From UBA2210 sp036825195 (GTDB taxonomy: Bacteria; Desulfobacterota; Syntrophia; Syntrophales; UBA2210), in NCBI GenBank assembly GCA_036825195.1, contig DAISYQ010000008.1:18651-82650 (forward strand): a DNA stretch of 64,000 nucleotides, given 5' to 3'. The notes under the pieces were generated by a model. It searched no databases and was not told where the DNA came from. It was given only the letters and a program-made list of their open reading frames with translations. Each line of letters begins with the position of its first letter. Position 1 is the first letter of the stretch. The position numbers were made by a program, and so were the translations under genes. Shown here in pieces: positions 1 through 9,362 of this stretch.

Positions 1-237
1 CGCGATACCGAAGGCCATGGCCGCAACGGGGACGATGGAGATCAGGGAGTAGAAGGTCAGAGCCGACGCCCTCAACTGGCACTTGTCTTCGTCGAACCCG
101 CGCAGTGAAAGGAGAAAAATCCGCAGTTGCTTAATGAGAAAGGATCGTTTCCGCGGCAGGTCTTTGAGGCGGATTCTCCAGATATCGCCCTTTATAAACT
201 CTATGAAACGCGCAACGGCGCGTATTGTCTTTTGCAT
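1..237 (-). CDS. YihY/virulence factor BrkB family membrane protein, 5' end only
   Basis: The minus strand has an ATG at 237 with a purine-rich AGGAAG just upstream, and stays open for 79 codons to the window edge, so only the N-terminus is present. The stretch RASALTFYSLISIVPVAAM at about residues 54-72 is the typical first membrane segment of the YihY/BrkB family (once called RNase BN), preceded by a basic cytoplasmic N-terminus. The family are multi-pass inner-membrane proteins, about 280-450 residues long, of uncertain function. The rest of the gene lies before the window. Confidence 0.75.
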   Translation of the reverse strand, partial: MQKTIRAVARFIEFIKGDIWRIRLKDLPRKRSFLIKQLRIFLLSLRGFDEDKCQLRASALTFYSLISIVPVAAMAFGIA

Positions 238-288
238 CTATTTTTCTTCCTCTAACCGAAGAGATAAGGCGATGTTCCCTCTCCCCAA

Positions 289-1665
289 TCAATCCGATAA
301 AAGCAGCAGGTTAACCGCAGCACCCTGTGCACCCCCTCCCTGCAAGCCGAAAAGGTACGCCGCCCCCTCATCATTGTGGGTAGTGTCATATCCGGGGGCA
401 CCAACAATGGCATTATTGCCGGATACGGAAATCGTGGTCACCGAATTGTAAAAATAACCGAAATTGTCACCTTCTTCAGAATCGCTGCCTGTAAGCTTTT
501 TCTTGTACGACCAGGTAGTGCCCGCTAAGGTATACACGTAGACGCTGCCGGCAGGGTCGTCCCCTGGCGCCCCTACCAGCAGGGTGGTACCGTCAATGGA
601 AAGGGTACTGCCGAATTTGTCGTAATCCGCCGCATCCGTGGGTGTCATGGTCTCCGAAAGGTTCCATATTCCGCTCCCGTCACGCAGATATACGTACACG
701 GCACCGCGCATTATTCCGCCGCTTGCCACTTGGGGGGCGCCCACCACGGCCCAGTCACCGCAAATGCCAACCGCGTGGCCGAACTGGTCCCCGCTGGTAG
801 CACCGTCCTTGGTTCCGACGGAAGTCCAGGTGGTCACCGTGCCGCCCTGTTCATAGATATAGGCTGAACCTGCGTGACCATTCTGGTTGTAATCGGCACC
901 CACGATGACCCTGACCGGCGATGATGATTCATCGATATCAACAGAGACGCCAAAGGCCGCATACTCGGGGTAACCGGTAAAGGTCTTCACCGTACCCCAG
1001 TTGTCGGACCCTCCCTGATCCCGATAGTAGATGAAGGCAGCCCCATTCCATTCGCCATAGGCCCTTTCTCCGACAATCAGGTAATCCCCGCTAATGGCAC
1101 ACGCATATCCATAGTGATTGCTCTCCTGAGCATGACCGTACACCCACTTTTTCACACCCCAGTTGTCCGCCCCACCCTCATTTTGATAATAGATGGCACA
1201 GGCGCCGTATTCGGCGCTCCAGTTTTGACTCAAGGCGGTTTCACCCGAGCACATCACGCAGGTATCGCCGTCCATGGCAACCGCATATCCCAGGTGGTCA
1301 TTTCTTCCATAGGGATCGTACCGGGGGTTGGAGTCGGTCAACTGGGTCAACATGCCCCAGTTGCCTGCGCCTCCCTGATCCCGTTTAAAGATCCATCCCG
1401 ATCCCCAATCCATGTCGTCAATATCCTCCTCATTGGCAATCTCGTCGGGATCCCAGCTCGGGGCACTGACAATGGCATAATCGCCGGAGATGGCAACCGC
1501 GGCTCCGAACTGATCGTCATAATGTGCGTTATTATCAATCTGGTAATAGTTGGTACCCGGCAGGGTCAGTATTTTTTCCCCGGCATACACCAAACACGGA
1601 TTCAATAGATACAGCGGGAAACACATTAACGCAGCAACCAGCGAACCGGCAAAGATTTTCTTCAT
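289..1665 (-). CDS. Secreted FG-GAP / beta-propeller repeat protein
   Basis: 458 residues. The start is set at ATG 1665 because AGGAG lies just upstream and a signal peptide follows at once (MKKIFAGSLVAALMCFPLYL, with a likely cut after VYAG). The mature part is about seven repeats of roughly 55 residues, each with an FG/YG-x-A/S-V/L core, then GD-x-x-IVGAP or a variant, and alternating with YIY/YVY strands (for example FGAAVAISGDYAIVSAP and FGHAVGICGDWAVVGAP). This is the FG-GAP integrin-like beta-propeller pattern seen in exported or surface proteins. The C-terminus ends in a short hydrophobic LLLLSD. No enzymatic motif is visible. It lies between a BrkB-type gene and a TRAP operon with no obvious functional link. 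Confidence 0.7.
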   Translation of the reverse strand: MKKIFAGSLVAALMCFPLYLLNPCLVYAGEKILTLPGTNYYQIDNNAHYDDQFGAAVAISGDYAIVSAPSWDPDEIANEEDIDDMDWGSGWIFKRDQGGAGNWGMLTQLTDSNPRYDPYGRNDHLGYAVAMDGDTCVMCSGETALSQNWSAEYGACAIYYQNEGGADNWGVKKWVYGHAQESNHYGYACAISGDYLIVGERAYGEWNGAAFIYYRDQGGSDNWGTVKTFTGYPEYAAFGVSVDIDESSSPVRVIVGADYNQNGHAGSAYIYEQGGTVTTWTSVGTKDGATSGDQFGHAVGICGDWAVVGAPQVASGGIMRGAVYVYLRDGSGIWNLSETMTPTDAADYDKFGSTLSIDGTTLLVGAPGDDPAGSVYVYTLAGTTWSYKKKLTGSDSEEGDNFGYFYNSVTTISVSGNNAIVGAPGYDTTHNDEGAAYLFGLQGGGAQGAAVNLLLLSD

Positions 1666-1853
1666 GATTTTTCTCCTTTTCACAATAAGGTTCGTCCCAG
1701 GAAACAGCCTTATTCCCCAAGAGAAAGAATGACATGACACATATGAGACAGTTGGAAATACTTACTTAACTTTCTACGTTATGACTATAGATAGATTTAA
1801 TCGGACATGTCAAGCCTATTGTGTCGCGTTAACAGTATAAAGATAATGGGAAC

Positions 1854-3155
1854 TTATCCCCCCATCATATTGGGCAGGACGGTGACAATCTCGGGGAATA
1901 CGACAATAATCCCCAGACCGATGAGGAGCAAAAGGAAAAAGGGTATGGCCGCGTAGGCCACCCGCAGGATATCGATGCCGGTAAGGCCCTGAATAACAAA
2001 CAGATTGAAGCCCACCGGTGGGGTGATTTGGGCCATTTCCACGACGATCACGACAAAAATTCCGAACCAGAGCGGATCGATACCCGCCTGTTCGACCATG
2101 GGCATGATTACCGAAGTGGTCAGGACTACAACGGATATACCATCAAGAAAACAACCCATAACGATAAAAAAGAAGGTGAGGGCCACAAGGAGCGCATAGG
2201 GTGACAACTGCATATTGCTTATCCAGATGGCCAGCATTTTCGGAATACCCGTAAAGGCCATCGCCACTGTCAGGAACGCTGCACCGGCGAGGATAAAGGC
2301 GATCATGCAGGAGGTTTTTGTCGCCCCCATGAGTCCTTCAAGAAATGTCTCTTTGGAAAGGGAGCCGGTGAACCAGGAGAGTAAGAGAGCCAGTAGAACC
2401 CCGACGGCAGCGGCATCGGTCGGAGAGGCAATACCGGAATAGATCGATCCGATAACACCAACAATCAGCAGCATCACCGGTATCAGTCTCTTTGCCCGGG
2501 ACAGGCGCTGCTTCAAAGGGAGAGAGGCTTCACCAGCCGGAATAGCCTGCGGATGCAAAAGAGACCATACAACCACATACCCGCTGAAGAGTACAATCAA
2601 CATACATCCCGGCAGCACTCCGGCTATGAACAGTCTCGCTATCGACTGCTCCGTTGCCACACCATAAACGATAAGAATGATCGACGGGGGAATGAGCAAC
2701 CCCAGGGTTGCAGATCCAGCCAGGGTCCCCAGCAGCATCTTTTCCGGATAGCCACGTCTGTCCAGTTCCGGGATCGTCATCTTGCCGATGGTCGCCGCCG
2801 TTGCTGCAGAGGAACCGGAAACGGCCGCAAATATGCCGCACCCGAGGATATTGACATGGAGTAACCGCCCGGGCAGGCGGGTCAGCCAGGGAGACAATCC
2901 CGTAAACATATCTTCGGCGAGTCGTGAGCGGAACAGGATCTCCCCCATCCATATAAACAGCGGCAGAGCGGCGAGAGCCCAGCTATTGCTCGCGCCCCAG
3001 ATCGTTGTTGCCATTACCTCTCCGAGCGGTGCCTCGGAAAAAAGGACCATCCCGGCCATACCGACGGCCAACAGTGAAAATGCCACCCAGACCCCGCTAC
3101 CCAACAGGAAAAACAGAAGGACAAGCAATATAAGCGTGAGGTGTATCTCAGACAT
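1854..3155 (-). CDS. TRAP transporter large permease (DctM family)
   Basis: 433 residues, almost entirely hydrophobic, the usual size of DctM, the 12-helix subunit that moves organic acids with sodium ions. Family signatures include the GSSAATAATIGKMTIPELDRRGY segment, the IPPSIILIVYG loop, and TPPVGFNLFVIQG near the C-terminus. The start overlaps the stop of the upstream small-permease gene by 8 bp, which implies translational coupling. With the small permease and the binding protein it forms a complete TRAP system transcribed leftward, divergently from the hydantoinase-type gene at 5079. The substrate is unknown; 5-oxoproline, hydantoin or a related amide is a guess from that neighbour. Confidence 0.92.
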   Translation of the reverse strand: MSEIHLTLILLVLLFFLLGSGVWVAFSLLAVGMAGMVLFSEAPLGEVMATTIWGASNSWALAALPLFIWMGEILFRSRLAEDMFTGLSPWLTRLPGRLLHVNILGCGIFAAVSGSSAATAATIGKMTIPELDRRGYPEKMLLGTLAGSATLGLLIPPSIILIVYGVATEQSIARLFIAGVLPGCMLIVLFSGYVVVWSLLHPQAIPAGEASLPLKQRLSRAKRLIPVMLLIVGVIGSIYSGIASPTDAAAVGVLLALLLSWFTGSLSKETFLEGLMGATKTSCMIAFILAGAAFLTVAMAFTGIPKMLAIWISNMQLSPYALLVALTFFFIVMGCFLDGISVVVLTTSVIMPMVEQAGIDPLWFGIFVVIVVEMAQITPPVGFNLFVIQGLTGIDILRVAYAAIPFFLLLLIGLGIIVVFPEIVTVLPNMMGG

Positions 3156-3747
3156 TGTCTCCTCCCCACGCCTCTGAGGTTGTTTGATCTATGGGATCAT
3201 CTTTTGTGAGAAGTTTTTCGCCTTTTGCCACATATGAAGGAGTATTCCCGCGAAGTACGGTTATCAAATCATCTATAAAGGCAATAGATAAAACCATAAG
3301 ACCCACGAGCAGGGCCGTTTGCGGAATCCAAAGAGGCACGGCGATCATACCCGGCGATAGGTCGTTGTAAACAAACGACTCATGGGTCATTTTTGCCGTG
3401 TACCATGAAAAATAAAGGGATATGGAAAGGCCAAAGAGATCGCACCAAATTTCGACCGGTCGATGAAATCTTTTCGGAAGGTTACTAACAATAAGATTGA
3501 CACGGATATGAGCCCCCTCCCGGAGACTGTAGGCAAGCGCCATAAAGGAAGCTGCAGCAAGCAAGAAACCGGTAAAGTCCGCATAAGAGGGGATTGTCAG
3601 GCCTATTGCGCTGCCGGTCAGTAAAGTGCTGATCCGGTCAATGAGGTTGAGCATAACCTGGCAGACAACCAGCAAACAGATCGCACCGATACAGCACGCA
3701 CCAAACCAACAGCTGGCTTTATAGAGAACATCCAAAAACCGACGCAT
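3148..3747 (-). CDS. TRAP transporter small permease (DctQ family)
   Basis: 199 residues with four hydrophobic segments, as expected for DctQ. The segment YSLREGAHIRVNLI after the second helix is the family hallmark (SxREGxHIxxx). The C-terminal tail of about 35 residues is hydrophilic and acidic. Its stop overlaps the large-permease start by 8 bp. It follows the binding-protein gene after an 88-nt gap that contains a hairpin. Confidence 0.9.
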   Translation of the reverse strand: MRRFLDVLYKASCWFGACCIGAICLLVVCQVMLNLIDRISTLLTGSAIGLTIPSYADFTGFLLAAASFMALAYSLREGAHIRVNLIVSNLPKRFHRPVEIWCDLFGLSISLYFSWYTAKMTHESFVYNDLSPGMIAVPLWIPQTALLVGLMVLSIAFIDDLITVLRGNTPSYVAKGEKLLTKDDPIDQTTSEAWGGDNV

Positions 3748-3760
3748 TCATCTTCCTTTG

Positions 3761-3793
3761 ACCCGGCTACCGCACAAAGAGCAGCAGCCGGGT
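3761..3793. terminator. Hairpin between TRAP binding-protein and permease genes
   Basis: ACCCGGCT at 3761-3768 pairs perfectly with AGCCGGGT at 3786-3793 around a 17-nt loop. It lies in the 88-nt gap between the binding-protein gene (upstream on the minus strand) and dctQ. No U-tract follows on the minus strand, so it is more likely an mRNA-stabilising or attenuating hairpin than a full terminator. Similar hairpins sit at the same place in the other two TRAP operons here. Confidence 0.5.
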
Positions 3794-3835
3794 TTATATT
3801 TATATGTCTATATGGCTCGAAACGAACGGATAGGG

Positions 3836-4819
3836 TTATTTCGTCTGGTATGCCTTCAGCAGTTCTTCTCCCTCACTGCCTGCGCCTTCCTTCCATTTTT
3901 CGAGCATGGATGCACCGATCTTCTTCAAACCGGCCATAAGCTCCTCGCTGGGAGTCACTACAATGATACCGTTGTCCCTCAGGATCTGGGTTTTGGCGTT
4001 CGTTTCTTTCATGCTCATTTCCCATCCCCTGGTCTCAGCCGCCTTCGCGGCGGTGAGAATTGCATCCTGGATCTTCTTATCCAATTTCCTGAACGCTTTT
4101 TTGTTCACGACAACGATGTTTTTCGGTACCCAGGCCTGAATATCGGTGTAATGCGTAACAAAATCCCACGCCTTTGAATTGGCCCCCGTGGAAGGAGAGG
4201 TGATCATAGCTTCGACGCGGCCGGTGGTAAATGCCTGCGGAATATCGGGAACCTCTACCTGGGTTGGCGCGGCACCGATCAGATTGGCAAAGAGTTCCAA
4301 GGTGGCATTGTAAGCCCTGAATTTTATACCTTTAAGGTCATCAACCGTTTTTATCTCTTTTTTCGTATACAATCCCTGCGGCGGCCATGCCACGGAGAAA
4401 AGCGGCATCAGTCCCTGTTTGTCGAGAAGTTTCGTAATGACAGGTTTCTGAGCATTCCAGAGCCTTTTGGCATCATCATAGTTGGTGGCAAGAAAGGGCT
4501 GTGAATCGGCACCGAAAACCTGTTGCTCGTTGGAGAGGAGAGAAACGAAGAATTCGCCGATGGGTACCTGCCCACCACGGACGGCATTTTTTATCTCGGG
4601 ATGCTTGAAGAGCGAACCGGCCGAATGTATCTTTATCTCCAATGCTCCCCCGGTTGCCTTTTTCACGTCGTCAGCAAATATGGCGATATTCTGCGTATGG
4701 AACGTCTTATCGGGATATGGGGTGGGCATGTCCCACGTGGCACCCATAACACTAACCGTCATTCCCAGCACAACAACCATTCCAGTCAACATAGATAGAA
4801 CACCTTTGCATACCTTCAT
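3836..4819 (-). CDS. TRAP transporter periplasmic binding protein (DctP family)
   Basis: The start is taken at ATG 4819 (327 residues) because GGGAGGAG precedes it and a clear signal peptide follows (MKVCKGVLSMLTGMVVVLGM, cut near VMGA). The reading frame is open further upstream without a ribosome site. Family features are the opening WDMPTPYPDKTFHTQN, the ligand-binding-arginine region LKGIKFRAYNATLELFANLIG, and QAFTTGRVEAMITSP. It captures the substrate in the periplasm and delivers it to the DctQM permease encoded downstream. The substrate cannot be deduced from these motifs. Confidence 0.9.
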   Translation of the reverse strand: MKVCKGVLSMLTGMVVVLGMTVSVMGATWDMPTPYPDKTFHTQNIAIFADDVKKATGGALEIKIHSAGSLFKHPEIKNAVRGGQVPIGEFFVSLLSNEQQVFGADSQPFLATNYDDAKRLWNAQKPVITKLLDKQGLMPLFSVAWPPQGLYTKKEIKTVDDLKGIKFRAYNATLELFANLIGAAPTQVEVPDIPQAFTTGRVEAMITSPSTGANSKAWDFVTHYTDIQAWVPKNIVVVNKKAFRKLDKKIQDAILTAAKAAETRGWEMSMKETNAKTQILRDNGIIVVTPSEELMAGLKKIGASMLEKWKEGAGSEGEELLKAYQTK

Positions 4820-4932
4820 TCTGTTACTCCTCCCTCGTAATTGTATTTTAATAGTGCAATTGTGTTGCCAGCACACAAGAATCATAGTATTTCTATCGAT
4901 TGGATCTTACAGCGGTATGAGAAACAATGATG

Positions 4933-4972
4933 TTGACTTTTTCCCACAGGCTTGTCATATTGTCGCACAATA
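4933..4972 (+). promoter_or_regulatory. Candidate promoter with overlapping palindromic operator for the hydantoinase-type gene
   Basis: TTGACT (4933-4938) and CATATT (4956-4961) are spaced by 17 nt, a plausible sigma-70-type promoter toward the gene at 5079. TATTGTCGCACAATA at 4958-4972 is a 15-bp palindrome with 6-bp arms and a 3-bp centre that overlaps the -10. That is the usual position for a repressor site. It sits in the 259-nt divergent region between the TRAP operon and the hydantoinase gene. No regulator gene is adjacent. Confidence 0.35.
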
Positions 4973-5012
4973 ACGATGGTTTGTCGATAAAAAATCATAT
5001 CATCATACATTT

Positions 5013-5033
5013 ATGTCAGATTTTTTCTGATAT
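5013..5033. promoter_or_regulatory. Second inverted repeat in the divergent control region
   Basis: ATGTCAGA (5013-5020) and TCTGATAT (5026-5033) form an inverted repeat with one mismatch around a T-rich spacer, 45 nt before the start of the hydantoinase-type gene. It could be an operator half-pair or a weak 5'-UTR hairpin. Confidence 0.25.
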
Positions 5034-5078
5034 ATTACTACCTTCGAAGAATTAAACTCAAAAACCGGAGACCAACGA

Positions 5079-8000
5079 ATGAAACAGTGGCAGATATGGA
5101 TTGATCGTGGCGGCACCTTTACCGATATCGTCGCTAAAAAACCGGATGGAAGCCTCATCACCCACAAGCTCCTTTCCGAAAATCCTGAAAAATACAGTGA
5201 CGCGGCGGTACAGGGCATCCGTGATCTTCTCGGCATCAAACCTTCCGAACCGATTCCCGAAGATGTAATCGGTTCCGTCAAAATGGGAACCACCGTAGCA
5301 ACCAATGCACTGCTCGAAAGGAAAGGCGACCGGACCCTGCTGGTCACGACCGAAGGATTCGGAGACGCCTTGCGCATCGGATATCAGACCCGGCCGGATT
5401 TGTTTGCCCGGCACATTATTCTCCCGGAAATGTTGTATGAAACGGTACTGGAAATACCGGAGCGGGTATCCGCCCGAGGTGAAACTATAATTCCGCTGAA
5501 TGAGGCAATCGCCAGAAAGGGTTTGCAGAAAGCCTACGATCAGGGCATACGGGGAGTTGCTATTGCCTTCATGCACGGCTACCGATACCCTGAACACGAA
5601 CAACGCGTGGCAGATATCGCGCGTGAGATCGGTTTTATTCAGATCTCCGCAAGTCATCGGGTTAGCCCTCTGATGAAGCTGGTGTCCCGTGGAGACACCA
5701 CGGTGGTCGACGCATACCTTTCTCCGATACTCAGGCGGTATGTCGACGAGGTTGCCGATCAACTCGGAGCCACCGGTGAATCGGGTCCCAACCTCATGTT
5801 CATGCAGTCAAACGGTGGTCTCACTGACGCCCACCTCTTTCAGGGCAAGGACGCCATCCTTTCAGGACCGGCCGGCGGAGTCGTCGGCATGGTCAAAACC
5901 GCCGTTATGGGTGGTTTTAGTCAAATAATCGGCTTTGATATGGGTGGTACCTCCACAGATGTCTCCCACTATGCCGGTGACTATGAGAGAAGCTTTGAAA
6001 CTATGGTTGCCGGAGTCCGCATGCGAGCCCCCATGATGCACATCCATACCGTTGCCGCCGGCGGAGGATCGATCCTCAACTTCGACGGTACCAGATACCG
6101 GGTCGGTCCCCAATCTGCCGGAGCCAATCCCGGCCCCGCCTGCTATCGCAGGGGAGGTCCTCTGACGGTTACCGATTGCAACGTCATGCTGGGCAAAATC
6201 CATCCGGAATATTTTCCAAAGGTCTTCGGCCCCGAAGGAAATCAGCCGCTCGATAGTGACGCCGTGACGATGGGTTTTCGCCACCTGGCTGACACCATCG
6301 CAGAAGAGACAACTCTGCCCCTCGAATCTCCGGAAAAGGTAGCCGAAGGCTTTTTACGCATTGCCGTGGAAAACATGGCGAACGCCATTAAAAAGATCTC
6401 CGTCCAACGCGGCTACGACGTTACCGCTTACACCCTCAACTGTTTCGGGGGCGCGGCCGGCCAGCATGCCTGTCTTGTCGCCGACGCGCTGGGGATGAAG
6501 CGAGTTTTTCTCCATCCTTTCGCCGGGGTCCTCTCCGCGTATGGTATGGGTCTCGCAGACATTCGGAGCCTTCGCGAGGTGCATCTCGAGTATCCCTTCG
6601 ATGACAAAGGACCTAAACGGATTGAGAGTGCCTGCCGGCCTCTCATAGAGGCAACCACCGCCGAAGTCCGCGCCCAGAATATTGCAGACGAAAATATCAG
6701 CATAATCCGCAAAGCCCATCTCCGTTACGAGGGGACCGACTCCACGTTACTTGTCGATGTCGGCACCCTTGAGGAGATGAAAACCGATTTCGAAAAGGCA
6801 CACAAACAGCGATTCGGATTTATTGCCCGAGAAAGGGCTTTGGTCATTGAGGCCCTCTCCGTTGAAGCAGTAGGTAAGACGGAATCGATTGCCGACGCCA
6901 CGCATGGGACGGCATCCGACTCCGAGACACCGATCCCTCACGACCGTGTGCATATGGTCAGCAATGGAGAATGGACCTCCGCACCCCTCTTTCTCAGAGA
7001 CGAACTTCTTGCCGGGCATAAGATTACCGGTCCTGCGATCATCGTTGAACAGACCGGTACCGTCGTGGTTGAAGAGGGCTGGTCGGCGGAAACCGATCGA
7101 CACGGATGCCTTATTCTTGAACGATACAAGGCACGGCCCAAACGCGAAGCTGTAGGGACGACAGCCGATCCGGTCATGCTCGAAGTCTTTAACAACCTTT
7201 TCATGTCCATTGCCGAGCAGATGGGGGCCACCCTGGCAAATACCTCGTACTCCGTCAACATAAAGGAACGGCTCGATTTTTCCTGCGCCCTCTTTGATCC
7301 CGATGGAAACCTGGTTGCCAACGCTCCTCATATTCCCGTACACCTTGGTTCTATGGGAGAGTCGATCAAGACGGTCATCAGGGAAAATCAAGCAACCATG
7401 CGACCGGGTAATGTCTATATGCTGAACGCTCCCTATAACGGGGGCACCCACCTGCCCGATGTCACCGTTATCACTCCGGTATTCTCGGAAGACGGCAAAC
7501 AAGTACTCTTCTATGTCGGCTCAAGAGGCCATCATGCCGATATCGGTGGCCGGACTCCCGGATCATCTCCCCCTGACAGCAAACACATAGAAGAGGAGGG
7601 CGTGTTGATCGACAATTTCCTCCTCGTCGAAGAAGGTGTTCTCCGTTCCGAAGAGACGCGCGCACTGCTTGGATCCGGCCTCTATCCCTGTCGTAATATC
7701 GACCAGAACATGGCCGACCTGGCTGCACAGATTGCCGCCAACGAAACCGGCGTCAGGGAACTGAGAAAGATGGTCGATCATTTTGGTCTCGAAGTTGTCC
7801 ACGCCTACATGCGACATGTCCAGGACAATGCCGAGGAATCGGTGCGTAGGGTTCTCGATGTCCTACAGAACGGCAGCTTCATATATCCCATGGACGGCAA
7901 CCGCCAGATACAGGTGACCATCTCCGTCGACCGTGAGAAACGACAGGCGACCATCGACTTTACCGGAACATCCCCTCAGAGCGAAGGGAATTACAATGCA

Positions 8001-8696
8001 CCCACAGCAGTGTGCAAGGCTGCCGTGTTGTATGTTTTCAGAACCCTTGTGGCGGACAATATCCCCCTCAATGAAGGGTGCATGAAACCACTCAAACTGA
8101 TTATACCCCCTCGTTCGATGATCAGTCCGGAATATCCTGCGGCGGTCATATCCGGCAATACGGAAGTCTCACAGGCCATCACAGATACCCTGTACGGGGC
8201 CCTCGGCCTGCTTGCATCTTCTCAGGGAACGATGAACAATTTTACCTACGGCAACACAACTCACCAAAATTATGAGACTATTTGTGGAGGTACCGGTGCC
8301 GGTCCCAACCATCCGGGGACCAGTGGCGTCCACAGCCACATGACAAATACGAGGATGTCGGACCCCGAAGTCGTCGAGTGGCGTTTCCCCGTCAGAATCG
8401 AATCGTTTTCCATCCGTCACGGATCAGGAGGATTGGGAAAATACCCGGGTGGCAACGGCGTAATCAGAAAAGTGCGATTTCTCGAACCGATGACGGCAAC
8501 CATCCTTTCATCCCACAGAGAAACGGAGCCGTATGGCCTGGCTGGAGGACTGCCCGGTAAAAAAGGGAGAAACGAAGTCCTCCATCCGGACGGCACCGGT
8601 ACCCCTCTTGCAGGAAACGACGAGATTTCTTTGTCTCCCAATGACATTTTCGTCATTAAGACCCCCGGCGGAGGAGGATATGGAAAACCTGAATAA
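5079..8696 (+). CDS. Hydantoinase A+B fusion / 5-oxoprolinase-like ATP-dependent amidohydrolase
   Basis: 1205 residues. The N-terminal half (about 1-670) is HyuA/oxoprolinase A type: IDRGGTFTDIVA near residues 7-18 is the ATP-binding phosphate-1 loop of the ASKHA fold, and GFDMGGTSTDVSHY around Asp287 is the second. From about residue 690 (DPVMLEVFNNLFMSIAEQMG, then NAPHIPVHLGSM and NGGTHLPDVTVITPVF) it is HyuB. Single-chain fusions of about 1200-1290 residues are typical of 5-oxoprolinase (ATP + 5-oxo-L-proline to glutamate), whereas many hydantoinases and acetone carboxylases keep the subunits apart. It is a lone gene divergent from a TRAP operon, so uptake and ring-opening of a lactam or hydantoin is a reasonable inference. 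The exact substrate is open. An acyl-CoA function is not supported. Confidence 0.88.
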   Translation: MKQWQIWIDRGGTFTDIVAKKPDGSLITHKLLSENPEKYSDAAVQGIRDLLGIKPSEPIPEDVIGSVKMGTTVATNALLERKGDRTLLVTTEGFGDALRIGYQTRPDLFARHIILPEMLYETVLEIPERVSARGETIIPLNEAIARKGLQKAYDQGIRGVAIAFMHGYRYPEHEQRVADIAREIGFIQISASHRVSPLMKLVSRGDTTVVDAYLSPILRRYVDEVADQLGATGESGPNLMFMQSNGGLTDAHLFQGKDAILSGPAGGVVGMVKTAVMGGFSQIIGFDMGGTSTDVSHYAGDYERSFETMVAGVRMRAPMMHIHTVAAGGGSILNFDGTRYRVGPQSAGANPGPACYRRGGPLTVTDCNVMLGKIHPEYFPKVFGPEGNQPLDSDAVTMGFRHLADTIAEETTLPLESPEKVAEGFLRIAVENMANAIKKISVQRGYDVTAYTLNCFGGAAGQHACLVADALGMKRVFLHPFAGVLSAYGMGLADIRSLREVHLEYPFDDKGPKRIESACRPLIEATTAEVRAQNIADENISIIRKAHLRYEGTDSTLLVDVGTLEEMKTDFEKAHKQRFGFIARERALVIEALSVEAVGKTESIADATHGTASDSETPIPHDRVHMVSNGEWTSAPLFLRDELLAGHKITGPAIIVEQTGTVVVEEGWSAETDRHGCLILERYKARPKREAVGTTADPVMLEVFNNLFMSIAEQMGATLANTSYSVNIKERLDFSCALFDPDGNLVANAPHIPVHLGSMGESIKTVIRENQATMRPGNVYMLNAPYNGGTHLPDVTVITPVFSEDGKQVLFYVGSRGHHADIGGRTPGSSPPDSKHIEEEGVLIDNFLLVEEGVLRSEETRALLGSGLYPCRNIDQNMADLAAQIAANETGVRELRKMVDHFGLEVVHAYMRHVQDNAEESVRRVLDVLQNGSFIYPMDGNRQIQVTISVDREKRQATIDFTGTSPQSEGNYNAPTAVCKAAVLYVFRTLVADNIPLNEGCMKPLKLIIPPRSMISPEYPAAVISGNTEVSQAITDTLYGALGLLASSQGTMNNFTYGNTTHQNYETICGGTGAGPNHPGTSGVHSHMTNTRMSDPEVVEWRFPVRIESFSIRHGSGGLGKYPGGNGVIRKVRFLEPMTATILSSHRETEPYGLAGGLPGKKGRNEVLHPDGTGTPLAGNDEISLSPNDIFVIKTPGGGGYGKPE

Positions 8697-9362
8697 TTGA
8701 TATGTTACGGCGGCCGATTGTTTATATCGGCACCACCAATGTAACAAACACTGAGCCGTTTTTCTTTGAAAGGGCTTGTCCGTACGATACCCGAAAGAAT
8801 CTCAGAAATAATGAGCAGAATCTTGACGAATCCTTTTTCCCATTATTAGGACGTTCACACCCGTTTTACAATACAAAGTTACATAAAATATACACTTATC
8901 AACTGTAGCCCCATTGATACACTTATAACCATCCTGCTACACTCTGAAGTCATTTATCACTTGCGGTTGTTCATCATATAAGAGGGAACATAACCGTTTT
9001 TCAATGATTTTTAGTACCTTCCAATAAACACATACCTTTGTGGCACGCTTCTTGATTTGTTCTCATCACTATATGTTATAGCGATTCAATCTTCAAATAA
9101 TTAAGGAGCTACTATGAGCGGCGATTCTATATGAACCAGAAATACATACCGATTCATTATATTTCTGTTTTATGTTGTTACAGAAGCACGAATATTGGCA
9201 TCTATACCTAAGATACCATACTTCAAATGCTCAGATGGTGTGCTTCTACAATATAGCATTTTTACATTAGTGTGAGTTGCTCACATAATGAGATTTTTAG
9301 CACCAATTGTGGTGCTATCCTCAGCAAGATCACAAATATATCGTGGAGGAAAAGAATACACT
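8697..9362 (+). other. Intergenic region without a supported gene; possible leader and sigma-54-like site
   Basis: About 670 nt between the hydantoinase-type gene and the CoA-transferase. Six-frame reading gives no convincing protein. A sigma-54-like site lies at 9041 (separate entry). Downstream, AAGGAGCT precedes a 6-codon ORF (MSGDSI) at 9115-9135. AGAAGCAC near 9183 and GTGCTTCT near 9239 form an 8-bp inverted repeat about 50 nt apart, before the CoA-transferase start. No terminator with a T-tract was seen after 8696. Confidence 0.4.
9041..9056 (+). promoter_or_regulatory. Sigma-54-like -24/-12 promoter candidate
   Basis: TGGCACGCTTCTTGAT matches the -24 box TGGCACG perfectly. The -12 box reads TTGA instead of TTGC at the correct spacing. 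It lies about 310 nt upstream of the CoA-transferase start, leaving a long leader. No enhancer-binding protein gene is nearby, so this is a sequence-only candidate. Confidence 0.35.

Noticed and set aside
5058..5762. 234-codon minus-strand frame opposite the hydantoinase-type gene
   Set aside because: The plus strand carries the conserved ATP-binding motif there; the minus product resembles no family.
9127..9186. Possible fifth copy of the 60-bp element before the CoA-transferase at 9363
   Set aside because: A TTTTATGTTGTTA block resembles part of copy A, but the rest aligns only with gaps and few invariant columns match.
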